From Hybos culiciformis (Eukaryota; Arthropoda; Insecta; Diptera; Hybotidae), in NCBI GenBank assembly GCA_964007475.1, contig OZ023275.1:4154001-4218000 (forward strand): a stretch of 64,000 nt of DNA, given 5' to 3'. The translations under genes and the position numbers were made by a program. Shown one piece after another: positions 34,318 to 47,598 of this stretch. The notes beneath the pieces are model-generated. The model ran no database searches. It had not been told where the DNA came from and worked only from the letters and a program-made list of their open reading frames with translations. The first letter of the stretch is position 1. Each line of letters opens with the position of its first letter.

Positions 34318-35840
34318 ATATATATATATGAAATTCTAAAAAAAATGTTTCATAAATCAATTTTGTAGATGTATTAACATTAACATATGTTAAGAATGAT
34401 ATTTATGTTATTTGTACACATTTTGTAACAGCCGGATTTTGAGATAATAATTAAATATGTATGAATAAAAACAACACCTCATTATTTACTTAACCTAAAG
34501 TAAAATATATCAAAAATATTTCCAACATTTATGCAAAGATCAAATTAAATTAGTTTGTAGTTCTGGATTTTATTGATTAATTAACAAAATAGTGACATGC
34601 ATTTTTCACTTGAATTTTGCTTTATTAAAATTACTTAATTCATTCTGTAAAAAACATTCTTTAAAATGATTTCTTTTAATTAAGCTAATTTCCTCCTTAT
34701 GTCTAAATATTTTATTATTATAGAGAGTTAAAATAAAAAATTTTAGTTTCTTTAAATATACAAGTACATATTATGTAAAGGTATAATACACATAATAAGT
34801 ACAGAATAAACATAAAATTTATATAATATTGATTTCGCAATCTAAAAGTACAAAATTCTTACTTATTAAAAGTGAGTTTGTCAAATCTTTTAAATAATTT
34901 TTCCCATATTCGAAAAAAAACAAATAAATTAATGAGCCTTCAAAACTTAGCGGTTTTTTCCTTAGACTGGTTTTATTATATGCATATGCAAAAACAGAGG
35001 ATCTGTATCATAGATAATTGATTTTATAAATAGTTACATGCGATTTTTATTTTGAGCCCATTTTCCATCAAAAATAAAAAACGTATTGTATTGTCCATCT
35101 GTCCGTATTTCCATCTGTATGCACGCATTAAAATGCTAGTAACTCTTGAACTAGTTGACGATGCCGATCATATTAATACCAAAATATGCGCCAGCCAAAC
35201 CAAATCAAGAGAATCTTCGAGTCTCGACAACGGAGTTATAAGCTCTCAAACTGCGAAGGGTCGAAATAATTTTCATATAATATTTATATTATTTTAATTT
35301 ATTTTTAAGCTTATTTTTTATTTTTCGTAGTATATTTGTATATATTTTAATTAACATAATAAATATATCTAATATGTAAAATTTAAAAAAATATAAATTG
35401 AACTTTTTTCAATAATTGAATAATAATAATTGTTACTCAATAGCTCTGAGTATCTTAGATTTTGACTTTAGACTACTTTTATAAAATTGATGAAATAAAT
35501 TTTTAACAATTTGGAGCCAGCATTTTCTCAAGTTTGTCGTATATTATATTAACCTAATTCATCCTCCAAGGACATAAAAAGCAAATATCAATATTTTAGT
35601 TGTTCTTAAGACAACAACATTTTCTTCGGAACAATTTTGTTTTTTATGCAAGTCATACACGAAAGAAACTATTTTAAGTAAATAAAAAAATTTGTATAAT
35701 TTTTTTATGTTTGTTTCTGATAGCAAAAATAATTTAATATAAATTGCAAGATTTTCGTAAGACAATTCGAGTAATAATTCTTGTGCAAAACTATCAAGTT
35801 GAGAAATACATTAGTTTTCTTAAAGATAATGTCCAACACA

Positions 35841-36559
35841 ATGAATTATTTAAGATTTGGGCTAGTTTTTGCTTTAGCATTTGTAAGTAGAATAATTTTT
35901 TTAACTACGTTATATATACATAAGTTGAGATGCTTAAGAACTTGTAATTAATTTCTCAATAAATAAATTGAAAAGCAGTTTGTTTCATAAAATATAAATA
36001 TTGTGCAAACTTTTATAAGTATTAAAAGACAGTATATTATTTCATTTTACTTTTCACACCGGTTCTGTTAGTATAGATACGATAATCATAATTAATCCTT
36101 ATTTTCAGTGAAGTGCTTTTACATAAATATGAATGTATAAATTTAAATAAAAAAAATATTTGATTTTTTTTAAAGTTAACAAATAAAATTTCAATAATAT
36201 ACGTATTTATTATATTCCAGTGTGCTTCAAGCCATCCAATTCCACAGGAAATCAATAATTCTGAAAATTGGCTTCCAATTGCAGCCCAAATAGCTCCAGA
36301 AAATACCGAGGCAACAAATGTTGTTCCACCAAATGAAATACATCCAATCGATTCATTGAATTCCGATATAGGTGAACAACCCATTCAGCCTCAAAAAGTA
36401 ATGGTGAAATCATTTGAAAAAAAAATAACAAAAACAATAACTAAAGGAAATAAACAAATTAAGCAGACCGTTCACATAATAAAATTCGTTCCCGGTCCCG
36501 AAACAACCAAATCTACCAAGAAAAAAACGATAACTAAAACAAAGACTGAAAAAAACTAA
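35841..36559 (+). CDS. G5: short secreted family member
   Basis: Two exons: 35841-35882 and 36221-36559, with a 338-base phase-0 intron; 126 residues. MNYLRFGLVFALAF joined to CASSHPIPQ makes a signal peptide with the family split. An in-frame ATG at 35829 would add four residues (MSNT); the later start is chosen because 14 codons match G2-G4. After the signal, NSENWLPIAAQ may align with the SIWSLIEGQ motif of G1 and G4 (W-x2-I-x2-Q). An Ile/Pro/Glu-rich middle follows, then a Lys/Thr-rich basic end (KKITKTITKGNKQIKQ and KKKTITKTKTEKN). It has no long repeat array and no acidic exon. It may be a compact form of the family or one that lost its large exon. No recognised domain. Confidence 0.78.
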
Positions 36560-39500
36560 AAAATGTATCAAATAGATATTAATATCTGGTAATCTGAATA
36601 TTTTTCTGTATTAATTTGGTTTTTTTTTCTTATTTATTTTTCTGGTAAACTGGTAATCTTGTTATTTTTCAGTATGCATTATTATATTGATGATTAGTTA
36701 TGTGTACAATGTATAGTGCATACATATAAGTATATTTTAATAATGTAAAAAATTGTAAAATTACAAAGTACATATTATGTAAAATACACCTATTTGATTG
36801 AACTAAAATCAACTTTATCTGAATATTTGTTTTTATTTTTAATAAAATTTTAAGTCAATGTAATTATAATATTATTTTATACGCATAATTTGTGCATAAA
36901 ATTTTTTCTCATAATCAGATTTTTTATGGTATCTCAAATTGACAATAAAAAAATAATTGTCCCGAAATATTTCAAACTACATAGGTGTAGATTTAATAAA
37001 TTAGGTGGGTCTACTTACTAATGTACATATTTTCCCGCGTGAAATTGTTCTGGAAAAAAAAAAAATTAATAGCCTATTATTATTTAAATCCTAAAAAAAT
37101 ATTAATTTCTGTAATCAACAAAAGATATTATTTTCATATTATAATACGGAACTAAATCGCACTTACGTATAATATTATTTTAAGGACTCATTAAAATGGT
37201 ACGGATATAAAAATTCAATAGAATTTTTTTTTTTTTATTATTATTATTAATTTCGAATATAAGAGGAGGACGCTTGTCATATTCACACAAAAACTGAAGA
37301 AAAAAAAAATTATATTATGTAGAACTTAACATCCAAGGAAATATCATAACAAATTCTTAATATTTTAATATTAAAACTAAAAAATATATATATGTTATTA
37401 TGGATGTATATATAATACCTGTCATCAAAACAAAAGAAATTATTTTGAGCCGAATAAATTGAAGTGAAAAAAAAAATTATGTTTTAATAAAAAATTTATA
37501 TGTATAGAAAAATGGGAAAAATTATACATGGCTTTAGCTAATAATAATGTTGATCAATTAGTTTAAAAAAAAATTTTTTATTTTTTTTATTCATTCATTT
37601 TTTTGGACGGCACGATCATATTTCACAAAGAACAACAATAACCAACTGGCTATTAAATTCATTTTTATTTTTATATTCTTTCTTACCGTTATATTATAAC
37701 TTTCATATAATGTATAAGCAATATCAATAACATACCATTAACCACAAAAATTATTGTTCTTAACATTTTATATTGATTGGCATCATCATCATCATGGGTA
37801 TAATTTTAAGGAGAACAAACAATATACTGGACAGGTGGAATTCTATGTGTACAGAAATAAACGGCAATTACTTAATATTGTCCGTTTTGAAATTCTGTAT
37901 ATAAATAAAAATATTCGTCTGTAATTTTTTGTTCCTATACATAATTTTATCAAAGTAAGTTACAGATTGGGTAAATGATAAATTGAAAAAAAAACATTTT
38001 TTTTTTATTTTTCCTAATTATTCCTTTAATGTTGCACATTAATTTTGCACGTCATTTTCTTCCGAGAACTATAAATCCTTTGGAAAATGAACAGAAAAAA
38101 AGAACAAAAATTAAAATTTGTTTATTATTCAAAGCCAATATAATGTAAGTTTAAAGTTAAAAAGTTTTTATTGTAACAACCCCCCACCAAAATTTAAAGT
38201 TAGAAGAAATTTTGGACTAAAAACCCCAATAATCTAAAATTTATGGTAATTCAAATCATTTCAAGTTTTTGAATCATTTGATCTGTCAACTGTCAATACA
38301 TAAATTCTTATTAATATTAAATAAAATACTTAGATATATAAACATACATACATATAAATTATAATTTATTCAACGTTAAAATATAAAAATTAACCCCAAA
38401 TATCACCATTTTATCCCCTATTCATTTTTTTCTTTTTTAATGACAAGAACAAAAATTCTCGAAACTTCATTTATTTTTAATGAAATTTTTATTCATAATA
38501 AAATTATCATCGCCTGAATTGTTATAATCCTTTTGAATTACATAGTAATATGAATTAATTGCTAACTGGACAAATTTTACTCCAAAAAAAAAAAAAAAAA
38601 AAATGAATTCACAAAATAAAATTTAAAAGGAAAAAAAAATTATTTTTCATAAATTTTCTGTTTTCCTCTATTATAAGCACTTCAGGTTCTGTAATAAATT
38701 TGTCTTTTATCTTTTTGAAATTGATTATTTTCATAATCGTAAAACAAAAGGACATTTTCATATCCTTAAAATGTCCCCAAGTCAAATTTATTCATCTTGA
38801 AAATACCATGAAAAGACTTTTTAAGAAGATATTATACCTACCTAATAAAAAAATATATATATAAATTTATACACATCTATATATACGTATATTCATTTCA
38901 ATTTTCCTTTGAACCTCTCAAACTGAAAGTTTCATTAAAAAAAAAAAAAGCTTTTAATTTTTCCCACAGATAATTTTAGTACAAATTCGATGTAAAGCAA
39001 AGTTAAAAGTAAAATTAATTAATTAGACTGAAGCAGGAAAGTTTTACAAAAAATTTAAATTCGCTTTCAGAATTGTTGTTTAAGCATAAAAATTGGTAAT
39101 AAAATGTCAAAAAGACCAGCAAGCAATAGTCGCTGCGATGAAAATTCTCCCGTTTAGACTTCCGACTAAAGCGAAAATTTTAAGTGTGGTGACCATAATT
39201 GTAATTTTTTTATACTTTGATATATTTGATTTAAAATAAAAAAAAAAGTTTAAAAAATATGTAAAGAAATGCATTTTATCAAAATTATATCGGTTGTATA
39301 ATTTATTCATTCTATATTTATTTTAAAAAAAAAATTATTTTTGAGATGAGGTGTAAACATGAAGACGAAAACAAAATTTTCGATATTCAACTCAATTCAA
39401 TTTTGTAATTATGTTCACAGTGAAAATAAAATTACATTCAAGGCACTACGTTCTCGGTTTCATGAAGGTCTAAAAAACGTACTTAAATTAGATAAGAAAA

Positions 39501-42500
39501 TGTTATAAAATTTCTATTTTTTTTAAATTCTAATAAAATTAAAACAAAAAAAAATCTAAATTCCGGACGCATGACTTGATGGTATATAGTTTTAGGCAAC
39601 TTTTTGCATTTACTTTTGGTTCTGGACTTTAACTTATCAAAATCGGTTCATTTATAGCGGAGGTAGAGAATTCCTATTTATAGTCTATTTCAGGGTTTCT
39701 AAACTAAATTTTTTACAAGTTAAAATTATTTTATCTCCGAATTATTGTTTACCCTCAAACATTTATCTTTAAGTTTATTGGCTTAATAAATATAAATATA
39801 ATTAATAAATATTCTCGAATATGATAACTTTAAATTTCTTTCGGAAAATACAGTCCCCAAAAATTTCAGCTTCTATTTTCAACATACGCAAAATTTGTCA
39901 TTTAGAACATCTTAACATTAAAAAAAAAAATTCAATGTTCAAGAAGGGAAGAACAACAAACGACATAAAATTTCTGCTTTGTGGTGTTATAATGTCAACT
40001 TTTCTAGAGAAGAAAAAGGATTTTGGGTGGGGCTTAAATATTTACCCTAATGCTTTACAAAACAATTTTCTCTCTTTTTTTTTTCCCTAATTTTTACACA
40101 TATAAAAAATTCGTACATTTTAGCAAGGATCTATTTTCTGTATTTATATTACATATATAAAGGACATAAAGAAATCCTTGTTGATTGTCAACCATATTGC
40201 TTAAAGGCTCTTCAAAAAAAAAAGGATGTTGGTTGTCTTTTCCTTTTTTGATGCTGCTAATGTCTATATAGAAAAAAAAAAAGATAGGATCTATGTATTT
40301 GAAAAATTCCTTGAGGGTAGATTATAATTTTTTTTTTTTTTTTGCCTTTAAAGTATAAAGAAAAAGGACTAAAAGATTTTCTTTTTATTTTTTAAGAAAG
40401 AGCCACATAATTTATTTGAATTAGTATGAGAACAAGATTTAATCATTAATGTGTATACTGAATTCAAATGAATTGGATTAATTTAAAACGATTGTTAATT
40501 TTAATTTACTTTCATTATTTATTAAGAATTTTTTTTTTCAATTATTTAATTGTAAAAATTTTCTAATACATTTAGTTATGTATATATATAACGAAAATTC
40601 AGTAAATGAAATATACAAAATGGTATAATTATTGACAAAGTACTTAAAAAATATTATGTTGCCCTGAGAATATTAAGTTAATGCAAGTGCTAATTTTACC
40701 GCAACCAGATCCTTACAATAATGATGAAACTGTTTTCATAAGCCAAATTCTCCCTTTTTTGCCATAGATTAAATTTTTCTCATTAGGTACTTCCTAAAAT
40801 AATAATAAAAAGTAAAATCAATGAAGCTATGTAAAAATTTCTTATAAAACTTTCATACTTTGAAATACATGGGCGTTTGTTTTCTCCATTCTAAATAAAA
40901 AAAAATAAAAAGGTAATTCCGTAATAATTTCAGTTATATTTTATATACATAAATTTATATATATATATATATAAAACTAAGTATATAAAGTGACTTAGGA
41001 TAAATATTGATCCTTTGGTGTAGAAAATGACGAATTTTAAAGTGACATCTTTTGCGCCTGAATCCAAAATGTACATAAAATCTTTGATAACTTTAAGAAA
41101 TTTTTATGACAAGTTACAGAAAATATATAAGTATAAATATTATATACATAGTATATAGTTAGCTGACTATATATATACATATTATATATAGGAAAATTTT
41201 CCTGGAAATGAAAATGAAAGTTAAGAGTATTAAAAAATAAAATTTAATAATTTATTTTTGTTGTCTTTTTATGTTTACTAAATTAATCTTGAGACATTAC
41301 AAAAAAAAAAGGTTCAATTCATTTCTAATTCAAGATATAAATTATTCTGAATTAAGAGAAAAAAAAATTTGAATTAATAATAAGATTTTTTTATGGAACA
41401 AATTAAACACTTTTTGTAAATCATGTACCTACCTACCTTATTAGATTATTATATAAATATAATAGTCCATTTTTTTAAAGTTTATTTAGATTTATTAACT
41501 TATGCATTACAAACATGGTGTATAGTTTTGCACTTATTAAACCTTTTTAAAATTAACTACTTTTACTTGAACTTTTTATTTCAATTGGTTTTGCGATCTT
41601 TAATCTTCTTTAATCTTGTCGGCCCTACACTCACTTGCTCGTTGTACTATCTGATCGCATATTGAGTCCTTTTACAGAAAAGAATCAAACTTCTGTTTGA
41701 TTAAAAAAAAATTAAGTTTAATGTTTATGATTAAAATTGTTTTCCAGCATTTTTGTATTTAAATAATTTCTATGTCCCAAGAATCTAAAAGTCAATAAAT
41801 ATTTTAATTAAAATATTTGTAATATGTAATATGTTTTAACAATAAAATTCAACACTATTCATAATGTAGAATATTTTTAATAATGTGAAAAAAAATATAT
41901 ATAAAAAAAAACGAAAGAAATCCCTAAATTTAAAAGAATTATTTTGCTTGATTAAGCATAAAATATGAAATTAGTAACACTATATGAAAATTTCCTATAT
42001 TATAATATTGAATAAGAGCTAAAATATATATTTCTTGCATAATAAAAAAATAACATACAAAAATTTTGTAGATTGTTATCTTTTTAAAAAAGAAAATATT
42101 TTATTATATGAGCTGTACATACAAGGATATGTATATAATATAAATACTTAAATTTATATGATTTTAGACTATATTTATGTATATAATATAGAAAAAAATA
42201 ATAATAATATTATGATTTTGTTATTTCTGCATCATGAAATCAAAAATACATCTGCCTTTATATCCACATACACTTAATAAAATATTATTTCTATTGAAAA
42301 TTTCTAATATTTTATAAAATGCATAAATACATATATATTTTATGATATGTACATTGTAGTTATATATGTTTATAGGCATATATCTATATAATATAACAAA
42401 TTTTTCTCTTATTAATATTTATCTAGATACAACATATTGGAAAAAATATAAATTGACCAAACAATGGTATAATTTATATATTTATTTTTTAAAATGCCTA

Positions 42501-44589
42501 AAATATTTTAAAAGAAAAATATGTTTATCAATAAATTTTATAGTTTTGATTGTCAAGAAAGAGTATTCTCTTCTTTTATCCAATGACATTCAAGACTTAA
42601 TCATTATATTCTCTATATATGTTTATGTATATACATCAGGAATCTATTAGATTTTATGAATGGTAATTATTTTGGAAAGCCTATATCCACAAATCTTGAA
42701 TTCCGAGTTCTAAAGTCTTAAAAGAAGAAATTTTGCTTTAGGTATTTATTTGAAAATACTTTATTTTTTTTCTAAATAACTATTCTGAAATGTATATATT
42801 AAATATTAAATTGTAGAAATTTATTATATATTATTATTATTAGATAGAGTATATCTAATTGAATATACGCTTTAAAAACACATTTTTTATATATTTTCTT
42901 GGAATTAAAAGAAAGAAATGTAAAGTTAAAATTACTTCTTTTTTTCGTAAAACGAGTTAAAAAAGTATTAATTCATAGCACTACCACCCAACAGGATCAG
43001 AATTCTCTATCTGATTCTTTTTAAATTGTCCGCAATATTCTTTTATTGAAATAATTTCAATATTGTGTAGAAGAGCAGGCATTTTGTTAGCTTATTTCAA
43101 GTTTACAATGGAGAAGAATTAAGAATGAATAACAACTATATAACCATCTCATCATCATCATCATCATCATTATCAAACCATCTGCACCTACAAAAAACGG
43201 ACCCTTAATCCTTATGTATTTTAATCATAGAAAATTACTTAATTTAAAAGACTTTCCTTCCAACAAAATCTCTTAATTTTAATACTTAATACGGTTGTTA
43301 GGCCTTTTAATTTTAACTTCAATGCATTAATTTTTTTAATTCACGACATTTTTGCATAAATACAAAAGGAAAACTTAATAAAAAAAAATAAAAAAAGGGA
43401 TATTATTAGTATATTACTTGCAATTTAAATAATTGACATTTTTAAGTGAAATAATTACGAGATATTAGGAATTAGAATAACAAAATGGTCCTTGAAAATC
43501 TTTTATTTTATTTTATTTATTATTATTATTTTTTTTTTTTCAATTTTTTTAAGCTATAAACGGAGTACTCTGTATACTTACCATTCCCCTTTAAATTAAA
43601 CAAATAATTCACAAAAAATAAAAATTCAATAACTAAAAAAACAAAATAAAAAATTATATTATTTACATATGCTGAGGGTGACTTTTTTTTTGAATAAAAG
43701 TATTGAAAAAAAAAAGAAAATAAACAAATTGTCGTCCCAAAAAAGCACTTAAAACTTTTTTAATATATTCTCTCTTAACTTTTATCCTTTTTTTTATGAT
43801 ATTAAAACGACGATTTTATTTTTTTTTTGAATAAAATTGACGCTAAGTAATGGGATATAGAAAAAATTTCAATAGAAATCTGATATAAAGTTCATCATTG
43901 TAGATATACCTACAAAAAATAGTTCTTCCTATATACATATAATATATATCTACAAAAAATTATTCTTCCTTTATTGTTACAAAACTAAAACGACAATTTA
44001 ATACTGAGATATTTATTTTCTATTAAAATTACAAATTGTAATAAAAAAATATGGATTTGATTATATATAAGTTTACTTATTTAGTTTTTTTTTACTTAAG
44101 TTTCTAAATATCAAAATTTATAATTAAAGAAGGAATTTATTATTTTTTTAAACACTTTTCAAAGTTTTCATTTAAACAAAATTCGAAAATGTTGAACGTA
44201 AAACGTAATGTACGAAATTATATAAAAATTTATAAAAGAAAGGCTTAAATTTACTAAAATCTGTGGCGCAGCGAGGAATAGTACAATTTTAATCCTTAAA
44301 GTGCAAATTTGAACATATTTTATTAACAAGCAAATAAATATTTAAAATTATTGAATAAAACTTGTATTTAAATTTTATTAATTTTTCCTGATAATTTTGA
44401 GGTTGTATACCTTCCGCGTTCCATTTCGAATATAGATATATAGGCTACTGTAGCCAACGAGGATGAATCTCAGATCTAGTCAGCAAAATCAATGAAATGA
44501 ATTTAAAAATAAAAGTACTTAGGCACCTAAGTATAAAAAAATAAAATAAATTTATTTATTATTTTTAAGAAAAACATCATACTGTATTA
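36560..44589. other. long AT-rich region, no gene seen
   Basis: No open frame above about 95 codons and none with recognisable content. Contains A/T homopolymers (for example near 38584-38602 and 40330), a CAT microsatellite at 37782-37796, a TA dinucleotide run near 40957-40972 and a second CAT run near 43148-43170. It could be intergenic or intronic to a gene lying outside the window. Confidence 0.55.
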
Positions 44590-45390
44590 CATTATATGAC
44601 AGAGTTGAGTATGACTCAATGCTGCCAAATTTCTAGAAAACTGTCAACCTTTGATCCTCAATTTTCTTTTCAAGGAGAAACTATTGGTAAATCTGAAAGC
44701 CTAGATATTTTAGGCTCGAAAATAACTTCCGATCTAATTTGGAAAGTTCATATTTTCGAAGAAGGAAAAAACGCAGCGAAATGTCTTGGCTTCTTAAAAA
44801 GATGTAAACAATACTTTTCCCTCTCTGATCTCTTAAACATTTACAAATCCTACATACGACCTTAAAACCCATCTTGAGTACCTGGACAAAGTTCAGAGAT
44901 AAGGGCTATTAGATTGATAAACAATCACCAAACCACCAAATCATTACCATCACTTAAGCACCGTCGCAATGTAGGCGCATTTTCCATTTTTTATAAATAT
45001 CTTGTTGGAGCAGATACGTGTTCCCTGATGGAGTTAAAGGCCCAACTTCCTCTACTTCAAGTATTTCCTCGCGAAACACGTTTCGCTTCAACGTCACACC
45101 CATATTTCGTCAAAATTCCCCGATGTGATAGAACGAGCTTCGGAGATTCGTTTTCAATTCGCACCTAGAGAATGTGTAATGCTCTGCCATCAAAATTGTT
45201 CCCAATAGCTGGCGGACGTTTGATTTACGACTTGTGCCGCTTTGAGAAGAGTGTAAATGATTACCTACTTACTGTCCCACTTTTTAATCCCGTCTAAACT
45301 TCCTGTCCTAATTACCAAATCCATACTTCTTTAAGTATAAAAGGTATCCCACCCAGTGATTTGGTAACTTTAATAAAAAAAAAAAAATGA
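44590..45390 (+). mobile_element. decayed 3' end of a non-LTR (LINE) retrotransposon
   Basis: Fragments in several frames match the C-terminal region of Jockey/CR1-like reverse transcriptase proteins as I know them: SLDILGSKITSDLIW, KCLGFLKRCKQYFS, then NIYKSYIRP, HLEY, LDKVQR, AIRLIN, SLKHRRNVGAFSIFYKYL, and later CNALPSKLFP and YDLCRFEKSVNDYL. The frame changes at about 44866 and again near 44901, the segment between HLEY and LDKVQR is deleted, and a stop (TAG at 45166-45168) precedes the CNALPSKLFP part. An A-rich tail lies at about 45375-45388. It is 5'-truncated and inactive. Confidence 0.7.
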
Positions 45391-47192
45391 CGATAAGGAC
45401 TTATTTTACAGCTTGGCTAAAAATTGGAAGATATTAATTATAGATTATAGTTCAAATAAAATTATTCTTTTTGATTTTTAAAATAAATAAAATTATGTAA
45501 ATCATTTTAGATAAACACCATTCAATTATAAAATATAACATCAAATTAAAAAACCCATTAGACTTAAACAAAAAACACACACGTAATTTTCGCTTTGCTA
45601 AAACATAAAGTAAATTGTTTTTGATTATATTGTTTTAAATTTATTTTATTTCCATAAAAATGCATTTAGCTAAAATTACTCATTCTTATAGAAGTATGCA
45701 AAAATTCAATTATGTCACCCATAAAACTATCAGTTTATGATTTTTACAAAAAAAGTCAGTTCCACAGTTATCTACGCTGTTCTTGATCAAATTTTAAAAT
45801 ATTAATTGAAGTACTTTAAATTCCGACTTATTCAAATAATTCGAAAAATAGTTTACAGATTTTAACTGCAATTTGAGGTGGTTATGATTTTATTAAATTT
45901 CAGAATCACTTAACATATTCAATATTGTGATATACATTTTGCCACAAGAGCAGAAGATATTTTTTTCCGATACCATCTTTCACTTATATAGCATTATGTT
46001 CAGTCAAAGTGAATTGTTTACATTTACATATGCTTTATCAGAATACGAATTTATATTTAGTTATTTTTATTATGATGCAAAACTATTTGATTTCTTTTTC
46101 CAAACTTAAAATTTGTGTTTAACAAGATTCAATAAGTTCACAGTTCATAGTTAATTAAAATCTATTAAAAGGAATCAAAGTGATAATAAAATGTTCCACA
46201 AAAAAATTATTTCAAATTTATTATATTATCTAAAATGTTCCCACAAGGCAAACCATTTTAAAGATTCAAGAAAAATATAAATTTTTTTTCGTATTAATTC
46301 GATTTAATAACAAAAAAATCTTTCATCTCTATATACATATATTAAATTTCAAACTTCATTAATGTTAAACCCAAAGCCCACCCACCCCATATTTATATAA
46401 TTTAAAAGTACATTCAATTAATTTTTATAACCAAATTTCACATTCAATTCGAGGAAAATATTTTATTTATACATTATGTATAGTTTTTTACACGCTTGTA
46501 AATATCAACAAACAAAAATAGACGCATATTTTATTAAATGAAAGTGAAGTAGCGACAGCCATTAAAGATTGTCTGTAAAATTTATAAAGGAAAAATTAAA
46601 AAAAAAAAAAAACATAATAATGAAACAAAAAAAGGGTTTTTGACGATATCACTTTATTCAAATCAGAATATTGTGAAACACTCATTTTATAAAGCAAAAA
46701 AGGATTTTATTACAACCTACTTAAATTAGTTTAGTTGAAAAATAAAAAAAAATAAATAAATAAATGAATTTATATCCTTTTCTGTTCTCATAATATCAAA
46801 AAGGATTTTTCTGTATACTACATTGTTTACATATCAATGGCGTTTTATCCATAACCTTTGACTCTTTTTAATTATTTTTTTTTATTCTGAAGTGTAGTCA
46901 TGTGTTAAGTGTAGTGTAAAATTTTTAAATTTTTTTTTCCCTTTCATAATATTCCCTCTTAAAATTTTAATTTATTAAAAATTAAGAACACAATAATAAT
47001 ATTGTGATTTTTTTTTTTTATTTGTAACGTTAAAAGAAATTTCTGAAAAATGGCTGAAATTAGTTTTGAAATAAAAAATTGAATATAGAAACTTCGCCTC
47101 TGTCTTTCTGGTGACAACCGATCCCACAATCAAAAGAATAAATGAAAAAAAAATGGAAATTAACTCAGTATTAAACATAAAGTCAATGCAAT
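45391..47192. other. AT-rich region, nothing recognised
   Basis: No credible coding sequence; only short frames in AT-rich DNA and A/T runs. Confidence 0.5.
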
Positions 47193-47598
47193 AGTAGATT
47201 ACAACACATGTTAAGAAAATTTGTTATTACAACGAGTTGTGTATACACAAAAACTCATAGACACGAGTCAATACTCATATCACGAGACCGTTAAGTCGAG
47301 TGATATAATATTGACAAATGTCCATGTATTTTTCTGTACATACTCAACGAACTGTATAACAAATTTTATTTACATGTTTTGTATACTGTTTTAATGTGCA
47401 TGTGAGAGATAGTTGCAATCAATAGATTTGCAATGCAAAAAATAAACAAAAGTTCAAAATGAAGAAAGTAAATAAAATTTACTTAATACGGAGAATGTAA
47501 ATAAAATTTACTTAATGTAAATAATTACATGTGTATTGACGCTATCGAGCTAAATTTGCGATTGTAAATAAAACTTACCGATCACATGCACATTAAAA
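47193..47598 (+). mobile_element. two-part foldback element, copy 2 (full)
   Basis: It is collinear with the copy at 8694-9106, from AGTAGATTACAACACATGTT to ACATGCACATTAAAA, including the palindrome with ATATCACGAGACCGTTA and the repeated AAAATTTACTTAA segments. Substitutions and small indels separate the copies, so neither is a very recent insertion. Confidence 0.75.

Larger units (their letters stand above)
31786..35840. other. intergenic DNA between G4 and G5
   Basis: It includes the G4 poly(A) signal, a tRNA-like sequence near 32.4 kb, two minisatellites near 33.4-33.8 kb and a partial foldback element at 34.1-34.3 kb. The frame at 35052-35297, in a GC-richer stretch with GTCCATCTGTCCG, may be a worn repeat rather than a gene. 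Confidence 0.5.
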
